Part shown: positions 35,070 through 43,718 of the stretch, one piece after another | Position numbering within the stretch: the first letter of the stretch is position 1 | Layout: every line of letters begins with the position of its first letter | Origin: Streptomyces sp. NBC_00154 | Lineage (GTDB): Bacteria > Actinomycetota > Actinomycetes > Streptomycetales > Streptomycetaceae | Assembly (NCBI RefSeq): GCF_026342835.1 | Contig: NZ_JAPEMI010000001.1 | Span: 1,184,501 to 1,248,500, forward strand | Direction: 5' to 3' | DNA: 64,000 nucleotides | Made by a program: the position numbers and the translations under genes | The notes under the pieces: model-generated | Told to the model about the DNA's origin: nothing | Database searches by the model: none | What the model saw: the letters and a program-made list of their open reading frames with translations, nothing else

Positions 35070-35232
35070 AACCACCCCTCCTGTCGACACGTCCAATGGG
35101 TGAGATGTCCAGCCTAGTCGCTGGGGTAACGCTTTCGACATACCCAACCGCCGTGAACTTCGGATTCAGTTAGATCAAGGCCTTAAAACAACGAATTTCA
35201 TCGATTCGGGGTTGCCAGACAGACGAGTCCCG

Positions 35233-35739
35233 GTGCACAGTGTGTCCGTGGCCAGTCGCAGCGCAGACTCCAGGACCGGGAACGGATCGTCACCAGCGGT
35301 CGATGCCGTGTCCCTCGCAATCATCGAGCAGCTCCAGGAGGACGGGCGTCGTCCGTACGCCGCGATCGGCAAGGCCGTGGGCCTCTCCGAGGCGGCTGTA
35401 CGGCAGCGCGTTCAGAAGCTGCTCGACCAGGGCGTGATGCAGATCGTCGCCGTCACGGACCCGCTCACCGTGGGGTTCCGGCGGCAGGCGATGGTCGGCA
35501 TCAATGTCGAAGGCGATCTCGATCCCGTCGCGGAGGCGCTGTCGGCCATGGCCGAGTGCGAGTACGTGGTGATGACCGCGGGCTCCTTCGACCTGATGGT
35601 GGAGATCGTCTGTGAGGACGACGACCACCTGCTGGAAACGATCAACAAACGCATCCGGGCCATCCCCGGCGTGCGCTCCACCGAGAGTTTCGTCTACCTG
35701 AAGCTCAAGAAGCAGACCTATATGTGGGGAACCCGATAG
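35233..35739 (+). CDS. Lrp/AsnC-family transcriptional regulator
   Basis: Amino-acid-responsive regulator of the feast/famine type. The 168-residue protein has an N-terminal AsnC helix-turn-helix (AIIEQLQEDGRRPYAAIG, then AAVRQRVQKLLDQGV) and a C-terminal RAM ligand-binding domain (VGINVEGDLDPVAEAL, VVMTAGSFDLMVEIVC). The start is uncertain: GTG at 35233 is given, and TTG 35212 or GTG 35248 are possible, none with a strong ribosome binding site. Position between a divergent aldehyde dehydrogenase and a downstream aminotransferase that begins two bases after its stop implies control of both. The order matches, as I recall, SCO5655-SCO5657 of S. coelicolor. Confidence 0.88.
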   Translation: MHSVSVASRSADSRTGNGSSPAVDAVSLAIIEQLQEDGRRPYAAIGKAVGLSEAAVRQRVQKLLDQGVMQIVAVTDPLTVGFRRQAMVGINVEGDLDPVAEALSAMAECEYVVMTAGSFDLMVEIVCEDDDHLLETINKRIRAIPGVRSTESFVYLKLKKQTYMWGTR

Positions 35740-35741
35740 CC

Positions 35742-37103
35742 GTGAGCAAGGACCTCAGCCGAACCGCGTACGACCACCTGTGGATGCACTTCACCCGCAT
35801 GTCGGACTACGAGAACGCGCCCGTTCCCACCATCGTGCGTGGCGAGGGCACCTACATCTACGACGATCAGGGCAAGCGCTACCTCGACGGCCTGTCCGGC
35901 CTGTTCGTGGTCAACGCAGGTCACGGCCGTCACGAGCTCGCCGAGGCGGCGTACAAGCAGGGCCAGGAGCTGGGCTTCTTCCCGGTGTGGTCCTACGCTC
36001 ACCCGAAGGCGGTCGAGCTGGCCGAGCGCCTCGCCGACTACGCGCCGGGTGACCTCAACAAGGTCTTCTTCACCACCGGTGGCGGCGAGGCCGTCGAGAC
36101 GGCCTGGAAGCTCGCCAAGCAGTACTTCAAGCTCAAGGGCAAGCCGACCAAGTACAAGGTCATCTCGCGCGCCGTGGCCTACCACGGCACCCCGCAGGGC
36201 GCCCTGTCGATCACCGGTCTGCCGGCCCTGAAGGCCCCGTTCGAGCCGCTGGTCCCCGGCGCGCACAAGGTGCCGAACACCAACATCTACCGCGCCCCGA
36301 TCCACGGCGACGACCCGGAGGCCTTCGGCCGCTGGGCCGCCGACCAGATCGAGCAGGAGATCCTGTTCGAGGGCGCGGAAACGGTTGCCGCGGTCTTCCT
36401 GGAGCCCGTGCAGAACGCCGGTGGCTGCTTCCCGCCGCCGCCCGGGTACTTCCAGCGCGTGCGCGAGATCTGCGACAAGTACGACGTGCTGCTCGTCTCC
36501 GACGAGGTCATCTGCGCCTTCGGCCGCCTCGGCACGATGTTCGCCTGCGACAAGTTCGGCTACGTGCCGGACATGATCACCTGCGCCAAGGGCATGACGT
36601 CGGGCTACTCCCCGATCGGCGCCTGCATAGTCTCGGACCGCATCGCCGAGCCGTTCTACGAGGGCGGCAACACCTTCCTGCACGGCTACACCTTCGGTGG
36701 CCACCCGGTCTCCGCGGCGGTCGGCCTCGCCAACCTCGACATCTTCGAGCGCGAGGGTCTCAACCAGCACGTCCTGGACAACGAGAACGCGTTCTTCACG
36801 ACGCTGCAGAAGCTGCACGACCTGCCGATCGTCGGCGACGTCCGCGGCAACGGCTTCTTCTACGGGATCGAGCTGGTGAAGGACAAGGTCACCAAGGAGA
36901 CCTTCACCGACGAGGAGACCGAGCGCGTCCTGTACGGCTTCCTCTCCAAGGCGCTGTACGAGAACGGTCTGTACTGCCGGGCCGACGACCGCGGCGACCC
37001 GGTCGTCCAGCTCGCCCCGCCGCTGATCTCCGACCAGTCGACGTTCGACGAGATCGAGTCCATCCTGCGGTCGGTGCTGACGGAGGCCTGGACGAAGCTC
37101 TGA
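35742..37103 (+). CDS. Class III aminotransferase, polyamine/omega-amino acid type
   Basis: PLP-dependent transaminase of the omega-amino acid:pyruvate group; its setting suggests putrescine, cadaverine or a gamma-glutamyl-polyamine product as amino donor. The 453-residue protein has FFTTGGGEAVETAWKLAKQY, the PLP aspartate in SDEVICAFGRLGTMFA, and the PLP lysine in CAKGMTSGYSPIGA. GTG at 35742 (VSKDLSRTAYDHLWMH) is directly after the regulator stop; GTG at 35724 would overlap it. It differs clearly from gabT (12494-13834). The palindrome at 37128-37145 and hairpin at 37220-37273 lie downstream. Confidence 0.9.
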   Translation: MSKDLSRTAYDHLWMHFTRMSDYENAPVPTIVRGEGTYIYDDQGKRYLDGLSGLFVVNAGHGRHELAEAAYKQGQELGFFPVWSYAHPKAVELAERLADYAPGDLNKVFFTTGGGEAVETAWKLAKQYFKLKGKPTKYKVISRAVAYHGTPQGALSITGLPALKAPFEPLVPGAHKVPNTNIYRAPIHGDDPEAFGRWAADQIEQEILFEGAETVAAVFLEPVQNAGGCFPPPPGYFQRVREICDKYDVLLVSDEVICAFGRLGTMFACDKFGYVPDMITCAKGMTSGYSPIGACIVSDRIAEPFYEGGNTFLHGYTFGGHPVSAAVGLANLDIFEREGLNQHVLDNENAFFTTLQKLHDLPIVGDVRGNGFFYGIELVKDKVTKETFTDEETERVLYGFLSKALYENGLYCRADDRGDPVVQLAPPLISDQSTFDEIESILRSVLTEAWTKL

Positions 37104-37127
37104 TCCGAACTGTGATCCGGCTCGTGA

Positions 37128-37145
37128 GTCGATCGGCCGATCGAC
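37128..37145. repeat. Perfect 18-bp palindrome downstream of the aminotransferase gene
   Basis: GTCGATCGGCCGATCGAC lies 24 bases after the aminotransferase stop. Arms GATCCGGC (37115) and GCCGGATC (37176) flank it and could extend the structure. It may be part of the transcription end or an operator. Confidence 0.45.
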
Positions 37146-37219
37146 CACGGATCGACTGACCGATTGACCACGGCCGGATCATCGCTCACCCCTGCTTCCA
37201 GCAGTCATTTCATACGGTT

Positions 37220-37273
37220 CACGCGGCCCGGATGCGCCCATTCGAGTGGGAAGGAGCGCACCCGGGCCGCGTG
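37220..37273 (+). terminator. Long imperfect hairpin, probable terminator
   Basis: CACGCGGCCCGGATGCGC (37220-37237) pairs with 37256-37273 with a single A-C mismatch, giving an 18-position stem and an 18-base loop. It lies between the aminotransferase and the ABC transporter genes. Otherwise the 280-base gap 37104-37383 shows no gene. Confidence 0.65.
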
Positions 37274-37383
37274 GTGCCGTGATGCCGTGGTTCGAATCCT
37301 TACGGTGCCCAGTGACCGATCGGCCCCCTCTTCGTTCCCCCGTACAGGGGACGGGAACTCTGATCTGAACCGAGGTGTACGCC

Positions 37384-38121
37384 ATGGTGGCTCCGCCGGA
37401 CAACGATGTGATCTGGGCGCGTTCCCTGCACCACTCCCACAACGGCTCACCCGCGCTCGGCGGGGTCTCCCTGGGCGTCCGCGACGGTGAGATCCTCGCC
37501 GTGACCGGACCGCGCGGCAGCGGCAAGACGACTCTGCTGCACTGCCTCTCCGGTCAACTGGTGCCCCAGCAGGGCGAGGTGTGGTTCAACAGTGTCCCGG
37601 TACACACCATGGGGCCGCGGCTGCGCGAGCGGCTGCGCCGGGACCGGTTCGGCTGGATCGCGCCCGAACCCCAGCTCGTACCGGAGCTGAACACCTGGGA
37701 GAACGCGGCGCTTCCCCTGCTGCTGCGCGGCGCCTCGCACCGGGCCGCGAAGAAGGCCGCCATGGAGTGGCTGGAGCGCCTCGACATCGGCATGTGCGCC
37801 AAGAAGCGGCCGCACACGCTGCTCCAGGGGCAGCGCCAGCGGATCGCCGTGGCCCGCGCGCTGGCCGGCACGCCCACGGTGATCTTCGCCGACGAGCCGA
37901 CCGCGACACTGCACCGCGCAGACCGCTCCCATGTGCTGCGAACGCTCATGAGCGCGGCCCGCTCGCACGGCATCACGGTCGTGCTCGCCACCCATGACGC
38001 GGAGGTCGCCTCGCTCGCCGACCGCACGGTCCCGCTGCTGGACGGCCGCCTTGTCACCACCGTCGCCCTGCCCTCCGTGTCCGATACGGAAGGCCACGCG
38101 GCGTGCTCGCTCTCCGTCTAG
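37384..38121 (+). CDS. ABC transporter ATP-binding protein, LolD/MacB type with degenerate signature
   Basis: ATPase subunit for the permease that follows. The 245-residue protein has Walker A GPRGSGKTT, Walker B VIFADEPTATL and the switch histidine in VVLATHDAEV. The signature, normally LSGGQ, reads LLQGQRQRIAVARAL here, so its second and third positions are changed. ATG at 37384 (MVAPPDNDVIWARSLHH) has GAGGTG about eight bases upstream. The start of the permease gene overlaps its 3' end by 19 bases. Substrate unknown. Confidence 0.87.
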   Translation: MVAPPDNDVIWARSLHHSHNGSPALGGVSLGVRDGEILAVTGPRGSGKTTLLHCLSGQLVPQQGEVWFNSVPVHTMGPRLRERLRRDRFGWIAPEPQLVPELNTWENAALPLLLRGASHRAAKKAAMEWLERLDIGMCAKKRPHTLLQGQRQRIAVARALAGTPTVIFADEPTATLHRADRSHVLRTLMSAARSHGITVVLATHDAEVASLADRTVPLLDGRLVTTVALPSVSDTEGHAACSLSV

Positions 38122-39287
38122 CCCGCGGCACCCATCCGCTGGTCCAGGTGCGGCGGCTGCTGGTCGCAGCCGCCTCCGCCGGGGTCGGCTTCCTGCTGCT
38201 GTGCACCCTGGGGTACGCGTCCACGCATCCGGCATACTCGACCACCGCGGCGCTGCGGCTGCTGTGGTGCTTCGTACCGCTGGCCGCCACCGTGCAGTTC
38301 GCTGTCGCGGTGGCCCGCACGGATCCCAGTACGCGCCCGCGTCCGGGACTGTCCGCCGTCGGTCTCGGACCGTTCCGGCTCAGCGTGCTGGCCGCGGTCT
38401 CCACCGCGGTGTCCTGCACCCTCGGGTCGATGGTGGCACTGCTCCTCTTCCTGCATCTGCGCGGCGATCTGACCGGGCTGCCGTTCGACGGGGCGGCGGC
38501 CGACCTGCTCGGCGCAGGCGCCCCGTTGCCGGTGGCCGCGGCCCTCATGCTGCTGGCGCTGGCACCGGTGTCCGCGGCGACGGCAAGTGCGATGGCGCTG
38601 CGCACCCGGCCGGTGCAGGCGACGGTGCCGGACGACGACGAGCAGGACATCTCGCCGGACGAGCAGATGCCGGCTCCGGCACCGGCGCCGACCGGACTGC
38701 CGTGGGGTGTGGCGCTGACAGCGGTCGGTCTCGCGGTCGAGGCGTACTCGAGCCGTGATGGCTCGGGCAGTGCGTTCCCCCTGCCGGGGAAGCTCGACAC
38801 CACCCCGGCGTGGGTACTGGCGGGATGGTCGCTGACCGCGATCGGTCTGGCCGTGGCAGGCCCCGGACTGACGCACTTCGCCGGACGGCTACTGCAGGCG
38901 ATGCGCCCAGGAGCCGTACGCCTGCTGGCCGGAAGGGTGCTGATGGACGAGGCGCACCGGATCGGCCGGCCGCTGGGTGCGGTCTGCGCGGTGCTCTCCG
39001 CGGTGATCGCGGCCTTCGCGCTGTACGGGACGGGACCGCGTCCCTTCGGGCCGCTCACCGCGCTCGGCGCCGTACTGGTCCTGGGCTGTACGACGGCGAC
39101 GCTGCTGACCTCCGCCCTCGAGGCGAAGCAGGCCCGCGCCCACATGGTTCGGATGCTGCTGCGTCTCGGTGCGCCGGCCTCGGCGCTGCGGGCCGCGACG
39201 GCCCTGCGCGTCGCCGTCCTGCTGGTCGTGTTCACCCCGGTCACATGGGCGATCGCCGAATTGGCCGCGCTGCCGCTGACCGGCTGA
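38103..39287 (+). CDS. ABC transporter permease-like membrane protein
   Basis: Membrane partner of the preceding ATPase, with which it overlaps by 19 bases. GTG at 38103 (VLALRLARGTHPLVQVRR) starts a 394-residue protein with about eight predicted membrane helices, for example LVAAASAGVGFLLLCTLGYA and VALLLFLHLRGDLTG. An acidic cytoplasmic insert, DDDEQDISPDEQ, sits near residue 180. The C-terminal half has the short FtsX-like pattern ALEAKQARAHMVRMLLRLGA. This family occurs in Streptomyces with LolD-like ATPases; what it exports is not known. Confidence 0.8.
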   Translation: MLALRLARGTHPLVQVRRLLVAAASAGVGFLLLCTLGYASTHPAYSTTAALRLLWCFVPLAATVQFAVAVARTDPSTRPRPGLSAVGLGPFRLSVLAAVSTAVSCTLGSMVALLLFLHLRGDLTGLPFDGAAADLLGAGAPLPVAAALMLLALAPVSAATASAMALRTRPVQATVPDDDEQDISPDEQMPAPAPAPTGLPWGVALTAVGLAVEAYSSRDGSGSAFPLPGKLDTTPAWVLAGWSLTAIGLAVAGPGLTHFAGRLLQAMRPGAVRLLAGRVLMDEAHRIGRPLGAVCAVLSAVIAAFALYGTGPRPFGPLTALGAVLVLGCTTATLLTSALEAKQARAHMVRMLLRLGAPASALRAATALRVAVLLVVFTPVTWAIAELAALPLTG

Positions 39288-39289
39288 GG

Positions 39290-39322
39290 GACCGTCGGCC
39301 GGCCGTAAGGCGGTCGACGGTC
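39290..39322. terminator. Hairpin between convergent genes
   Basis: GACCGTCG (39290-39297) pairs with CGACGGTC (39315-39322), extended inward by about four pairs including one G-U. It lies between the convergent permease and glycosyltransferase genes and overlaps the stop codon of the latter by two bases. Confidence 0.5.
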
Positions 39323-40865
39323 AGCCGAGGTGCCGGAAGGCGGGCCAGATCTCCGGCCAGGGCTCGCGCAGGCCCCGGCAGATCCAGACCTCCGCGCCCT
39401 GTTCCTCGTTGTCGACCCCGTACCCGTTGTCGATCCGGGCGGCGGGTTCCACCTCACGCCAGTAGCGCCGCAGTTCGCCCGCGCTCCGGGCCCCGACGAA
39501 GAGCGTCACGGCGCTGCGGTCCGAGGGCGGCGGCCCCCACCGGTGGTAGGCGTTGTGCCCGCTGTACGCGGTCGGCAGCCCGTACCCGTCGCCGTACCGC
39601 GCGAGTGCCCCCGCCTCGCCGTAGTTGCGGGTCACGATCGTCGTCGCCCCGCGCTCCGCGGGCGGCAGCGTCCGGTACACCCGGCCCACGGTCGCGGCGA
39701 GTTGCGGCCAGCCGACCGTCTCGGCGCTGTCGCCGTTGACGGCCGGCTGCGGACTGTCGGCGAACGCGGCGAGCGGCACGACAGGCAGCCCGATGAGTAC
39801 GGTGACCGCACCACTGACCGCCACGATCCCGGTACGCACTCCGCGCCAGGCTCTGCGGCCCACGCGTGCGAGCCACTCCTCGACGGTGAGCGCGCCCGCG
39901 GCCAGCAGTACCGGATAAGCGCCGCCCTGGTAGTAGGCCTTGCCGCCGGTGACCAGGAACACGAGGGCCAGTGCCCCGTACGCCCGGACGAACAGCCGGT
40001 ACGGACGCAGCCGTTCCACCCGGCCCAGCTGCCACAGTCCCACCGCCCACAGGGGCGCCATCAGCGGTCCGGTCAGCAGAAGTTGGAACGGCAGGAAGCC
40101 CGCCCTGCCCCCCTGGTCACCGTCCTGCGCGATCGCTCGCGCCAGATCGAACTGCGGCCAGCCGTGCGCCGCCTGCCACAGCAGATCGGGCAGGGAGATC
40201 AGGAGCGCGAGCGCCGCGCCCGCCGGCAGCCAGGGGGTACGCAGGACCGTGCGCGGACCTGCCGCGAACATCCCGGCGAGCAGGGCGACGACGAAGAACG
40301 CCACCAAGTACTTGTTGAGCAGACCGACCCCGGTGACCAGCCCGATCATCAGCCACAGCCGGTGCGCACGGGTACGCACCAGACGGACCACGAGCCAGCT
40401 GATGAGCGTCCAGACCAGCAGGTCGAGGGTGGTCGTGGAGAGCAGGTGCCCGGAGATGACAGTGAGCGGGGCGACCGCCCAGGCAAGGGCGGCGAGCGTC
40501 TGCGCGCGGGCGCCACCGCCGAGTTCCCGGGCGATCAGTCCGACGAGCAGCACGGTCAGGGCGACCGCGACGGCCGAGGCGGTGCGCAGCGCGGTCGGTG
40601 AATCCCCGAAGAGCGCGGTCTCGGCGCGGGCCAGCAGGACGACGAGCGGCGGCTGGTCGTCGTATCCCCAGGCCAGATGGTCGCCTGCGGCCCGGTAGCA
40701 CAGCTCGTCGCGGTGGTAGCCGTAGCGGGCACCGAGGACGAGAAGGAGTGCCCCGGTCCCTGCGGAGACGGCGGCGATGCGACGCAGTGCGAGGAGAGGC
40801 GGGACCGGTGCTACGGGGGTCCGCACCACTTGGTCCCGGTCCGCCCCAGGAGTCACGTCCGTCAC
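39321..40865 (-). CDS. PMT/ArnT-family membrane glycosyltransferase
   Basis: Polytopic enzyme that transfers a sugar from a polyprenyl-phosphate donor to an acceptor outside the membrane. GTG at 40865 (VTDVTPGADRDQVV) has GGGAGG seven bases upstream. The 514-residue protein contains the family signature YGYHRDELCYRAAGDHLAWG, followed by YDDQPPLVVLLA, with the catalytic Asp-Glu pair in the first extracytoplasmic loop. About 11-12 membrane helices follow, then a soluble C-terminal domain of some 140 residues. The sugar and acceptor cannot be told from sequence. Confidence 0.87.
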   Translation of the reverse strand: MTDVTPGADRDQVVRTPVAPVPPLLALRRIAAVSAGTGALLLVLGARYGYHRDELCYRAAGDHLAWGYDDQPPLVVLLARAETALFGDSPTALRTASAVAVALTVLLVGLIARELGGGARAQTLAALAWAVAPLTVISGHLLSTTTLDLLVWTLISWLVVRLVRTRAHRLWLMIGLVTGVGLLNKYLVAFFVVALLAGMFAAGPRTVLRTPWLPAGAALALLISLPDLLWQAAHGWPQFDLARAIAQDGDQGGRAGFLPFQLLLTGPLMAPLWAVGLWQLGRVERLRPYRLFVRAYGALALVFLVTGGKAYYQGGAYPVLLAAGALTVEEWLARVGRRAWRGVRTGIVAVSGAVTVLIGLPVVPLAAFADSPQPAVNGDSAETVGWPQLAATVGRVYRTLPPAERGATTIVTRNYGEAGALARYGDGYGLPTAYSGHNAYHRWGPPPSDRSAVTLFVGARSAGELRRYWREVEPAARIDNGYGVDNEEQGAEVWICRGLREPWPEIWPAFRHLG

Positions 40866-40941
40866 GGTGCCACCTCCCGACTCGGGGGCATATGACCGTA
40901 CGAAAGGAGCTGTACCCCCGGCCGGTACGTAGCATGACAGC

Positions 40942-42060
40942 GTGGACAACCCGGACGACAGCATTCCTGCACCCGGCATCGAGATCGAGTCGGTCGCCGA
41001 GTTCGACGCCGCGGTCGCCGCAGGGACACTGGCCGGACATCGCATCCAGTCCCTCGACCTGACGGACCGCAGCGCCGCGCTGCTCGCCGCCGACACGTCC
41101 GGCGCCGTCTTCCTCGGCTGCCGAATGACGCCCGAAGCGGCCGCGAAGGTGCGAGCCGAAGGGGCGTTCGTCTTCCCGCCCGTGCCGGGACTGCCCTTCG
41201 ACCCGTACCGCGGCCTGCTCTACTCCCCCGACGCGCTCTACGCAGGACTCGCGGACGGAGGCTACGAGGCGACGCCCGACGCCCGCGCGTACCGATGGTT
41301 CCGGCAGACCCGGGCGAACGGCGACACCTTCGCCTCGATGCTGCGTGCGCTTCACGACGACGCGGTCTCCGACGCGCTGGACGAACTTCTCACCGGAGCC
41401 CGGGTGGTCGGGGTGATGGGCGGCCACGCAACGCCCCGCGGCAGCGCCGCGTACGCGGCCGCTGCCCGGCTGGGCAGAACGCTGGCCCGCAGCGGACTGA
41501 TGGTGGCCACCGGCGGTGGCCCCGGCGCGATGGAGGCGGCGAACCTCGGCGCCTACACGGCTCCGCACCCCGATCCGATGCTGGACAAGGCCTGCGAACT
41601 CCTGGCGGCCGTGCCCTCGTTCACCCCGTCGATCACCGAATGGGCGCTGGCCGCCTTCACCGTACGGCAGCGATGGCCGGACGGCAGCGGCTCGGTCTCG
41701 GTCCCCACCTGGTTCTACGGTCACGAGCCGCCGAATCCGTTCGCTGACCACATCGCCAAGTACTTCGCCAACGCGCTGCGCGAGGACGGGCTGCTCGCCC
41801 GCTCCACCGCGGGCGTGATCTTCCTGCCGGGTGCCGCCGGAACCGTGCAGGAGATCTTCGACAGCACGACGCCGAACTACTACGGCTCACGCGGCACACC
41901 GACGCCGATGGTGCTGGTCGGCAGCGCCCACTGGACGGACGAACTGCCCACCTGGCCGCTGCTCCGGGCGCTCGCCGCGGGCCGGCCGATGGAGTCCCGT
42001 ATCGCACTGGTCGACACGGTGGACGAGGCCCCCGAGGCACTCGCCCGGCTGACCGGCTGA
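40942..42060 (+). CDS. LOG-family (PpnN-like) nucleotide-binding protein
   Basis: Rossmann-fold protein of the lysine decarboxylase-like/LOG family; relatives are cytokinin-activating phosphoribohydrolases or the bacterial nucleosidase PpnN, which cleaves nucleoside monophosphates. The 372-residue product has GVMGGHATPRGSAAY, the phosphate-binding GGGPGAMEAAN and the variant motif PGAAGTVQEIFD in place of PGGxGTxxE. The variant retains the Gly, Thr and Glu. GTG at 40942 (VDNPDDSIPAPG) is the start. It is convergent with the AHSA1 gene 25 bases on. Confidence 0.85.
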   Translation: MDNPDDSIPAPGIEIESVAEFDAAVAAGTLAGHRIQSLDLTDRSAALLAADTSGAVFLGCRMTPEAAAKVRAEGAFVFPPVPGLPFDPYRGLLYSPDALYAGLADGGYEATPDARAYRWFRQTRANGDTFASMLRALHDDAVSDALDELLTGARVVGVMGGHATPRGSAAYAAAARLGRTLARSGLMVATGGGPGAMEAANLGAYTAPHPDPMLDKACELLAAVPSFTPSITEWALAAFTVRQRWPDGSGSVSVPTWFYGHEPPNPFADHIAKYFANALREDGLLARSTAGVIFLPGAAGTVQEIFDSTTPNYYGSRGTPTPMVLVGSAHWTDELPTWPLLRALAAGRPMESRIALVDTVDEAPEALARLTG

Positions 42061-42085
42061 GGGGCCGGCCGAGAGCCTGTCCGGT

Positions 42086-42538
42086 TCAGATCGCCGCGAG
42101 CCGGTTGACCAACGCGTCGAAGAAGGCCTCCCAGCCGTCCTCGGCCGCCGCGTACTGCTCGGGCGTGAGGTTGCCGCCGCGCTGCTGAAAGACCATCTCG
42201 GTGGTCCTGCGGCCGCGCTCGGCGAAGGTGACCGTGACGATCTCGCCTTCGATGTCGGCAGGCGCGGCGGCGTCCTTCAGCGTGAAGACCAGCCGCTCCG
42301 GCGCGACCACCTCGCGGTAGACCCCGTGGAACGGCATCTCGGTGCCCGGCACCACGATGACCAGGCTCCACGTGCCCCCCGGCCTGACGTCCATCGACAC
42401 CCGGTCGAGCGGCACATCGGCATCGCCGCCGTACCAGGCGGCGAAGTGCTCGGGGGTCGTCCAGGCCGCGAAGACCTGTTCCCGTGGGGCGTCGAAGACG
42501 CGCGTGATGTCGATGCCCTCGCGTGCCGTTCCAGTCAT
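42086..42538 (-). CDS. SRPBCC / AHSA1-domain protein
   Basis: Small cytosolic protein with the Bet v1-like START fold. The 150-residue product (ATG at 42538, MTGTAREGIDITRVFDAP) shows the AHSA1 pattern VFAAWTTPEHFAAWYGG near the N-terminus and EQYAAAEDGWEAFFDALVNRL at the C-terminus minus its last residue. These proteins bind hydrophobic ligands or assist Hsp90-type chaperones; the role here is not determined. Thirty upstream in-frame codons are not conserved-looking. Confidence 0.85.
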   Translation of the reverse strand: MTGTAREGIDITRVFDAPREQVFAAWTTPEHFAAWYGGDADVPLDRVSMDVRPGGTWSLVIVVPGTEMPFHGVYREVVAPERLVFTLKDAAAPADIEGEIVTVTFAERGRRTTEMVFQQRGGNLTPEQYAAAEDGWEAFFDALVNRLAAI

Positions 42539-42670
42539 AGTCCCTGCCCTTTCGGAGTCGTTCCGGATCTTCCCCGGTCGCATGAGGTGTTCCCCGAAAC
42601 GGCCGAAACCGCTCTTCCGGAACACCCGGTAGTGGTTCCCGCCCTGTGGCCTCGCGAGCGGCGCCCGCGA

Positions 42671-43696
42671 TCAGCCCGACGCGGGCAGCACCACCGTCTC
42701 CGACGCGTCGAACGTCACGCCGACCTTCGCACCCTCCTGGGGGGTGTCCCGCAGCGGGCACTCCGCCTCCAGGAGCGGACCGCTGTCGGGGTGCAGCGTC
42801 ACGGCGACATGGTTGCCCCGGAAGGTGCGGGCTCCGACCGTACACGGCAGGCCGTCCGCCGGGTCGCCGATCCGTACGCCCGCCGGACGCACCAGCAGGG
42901 CGCACGGGCCCTGTGGCGCCCCGTCCGGCACCGGCACCCTGCCCCACCTCGTCGCCGCGGCCGCCCCGGTCACCGTCGCATCCACCACATTGTCGAAACC
43001 CAGGAACCGGGCGACGAACGCGGAGGCGGGGCGTTGCCAGACCTCCAGCGGAGTGCCCACCTGGGCGATGTGTCCGTCGCGCATCACGACGACCCGGTCC
43101 GCGAGGGCGAACGCCTCGCCCTGGTCATGGGTGACGGCGAGCACCGTCGTACCCAACCGGGCGAACAGTGTGCGCAGTTCGACGACGAGGCGTTCGCGCA
43201 GGCTGCGGTCGAGCTGGCCGAGCGGTTCGTCGAGCATCAGCAGTTTCGGGCGCGGGGCGAGCGCCCGCGCGAGAGCGACGCGCTGCTGCTCGCCGCCGGA
43301 CAGCGAGGCAACAGCCCGACGTTCGCTGCCGGGCAGGCCCACCAGTTCGAGGAGTTCGGCGACCCTGCGGTCCTGGTCGCCACTGGTCACTCCGTGCATC
43401 CGCAGCCCGAAGGCGACGTTGGCGCCGACGTCCCGGTGCGGGAAGAGCTGATGATCCTGGAACATCAGCCCCAGACCGCGCCGGTGCACCGGTACGTCGG
43501 TCTGGTCGACGCCGTCGAGGAGCACCCGGCCGCCGTCCGGCGGGTGCAGTCCGGCGACCACCCGCAGCAGTGTCGACTTGCCGCTGCCGCTCGGTCCCAG
43601 CACACAGACGATCTCGTGGTCCGCGACCTCCAGATCCACCGCGTCGAGCGCCGCCCGCCTCCCGAAGAGGACGGTGGCGGCTTCCAGTGTCAGCAT
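42671..43696 (-). CDS. thiQ: Thiamine ABC transporter ATP-binding protein
   Basis: ATPase of the thiamine importer. The 341-residue protein has Walker A GPSGSGKST, signature LSGGEQQRVALARAL, Walker B LLMLDEPLGQLD and the switch histidine in AVTHDQGEA, plus a C-terminal TOBE-like domain from about residue 250. ATG at 43696. It follows the double permease gene by 22 bases in the operon controlled by the TPP riboswitch at 46656-46755, which identifies the cargo as thiamine or a related compound. ATPase sequences alone would equally allow iron or molybdate. Confidence 0.9.
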   Translation of the reverse strand: MLTLEAATVLFGRRAALDAVDLEVADHEIVCVLGPSGSGKSTLLRVVAGLHPPDGGRVLLDGVDQTDVPVHRRGLGLMFQDHQLFPHRDVGANVAFGLRMHGVTSGDQDRRVAELLELVGLPGSERRAVASLSGGEQQRVALARALAPRPKLLMLDEPLGQLDRSLRERLVVELRTLFARLGTTVLAVTHDQGEAFALADRVVVMRDGHIAQVGTPLEVWQRPASAFVARFLGFDNVVDATVTGAAAATRWGRVPVPDGAPQGPCALLVRPAGVRIGDPADGLPCTVGARTFRGNHVAVTLHPDSGPLLEAECPLRDTPQEGAKVGVTFDASETVVLPASG

Positions 43697-43718
43697 GTCC
43701 AGAACACCCCGAGCATCT

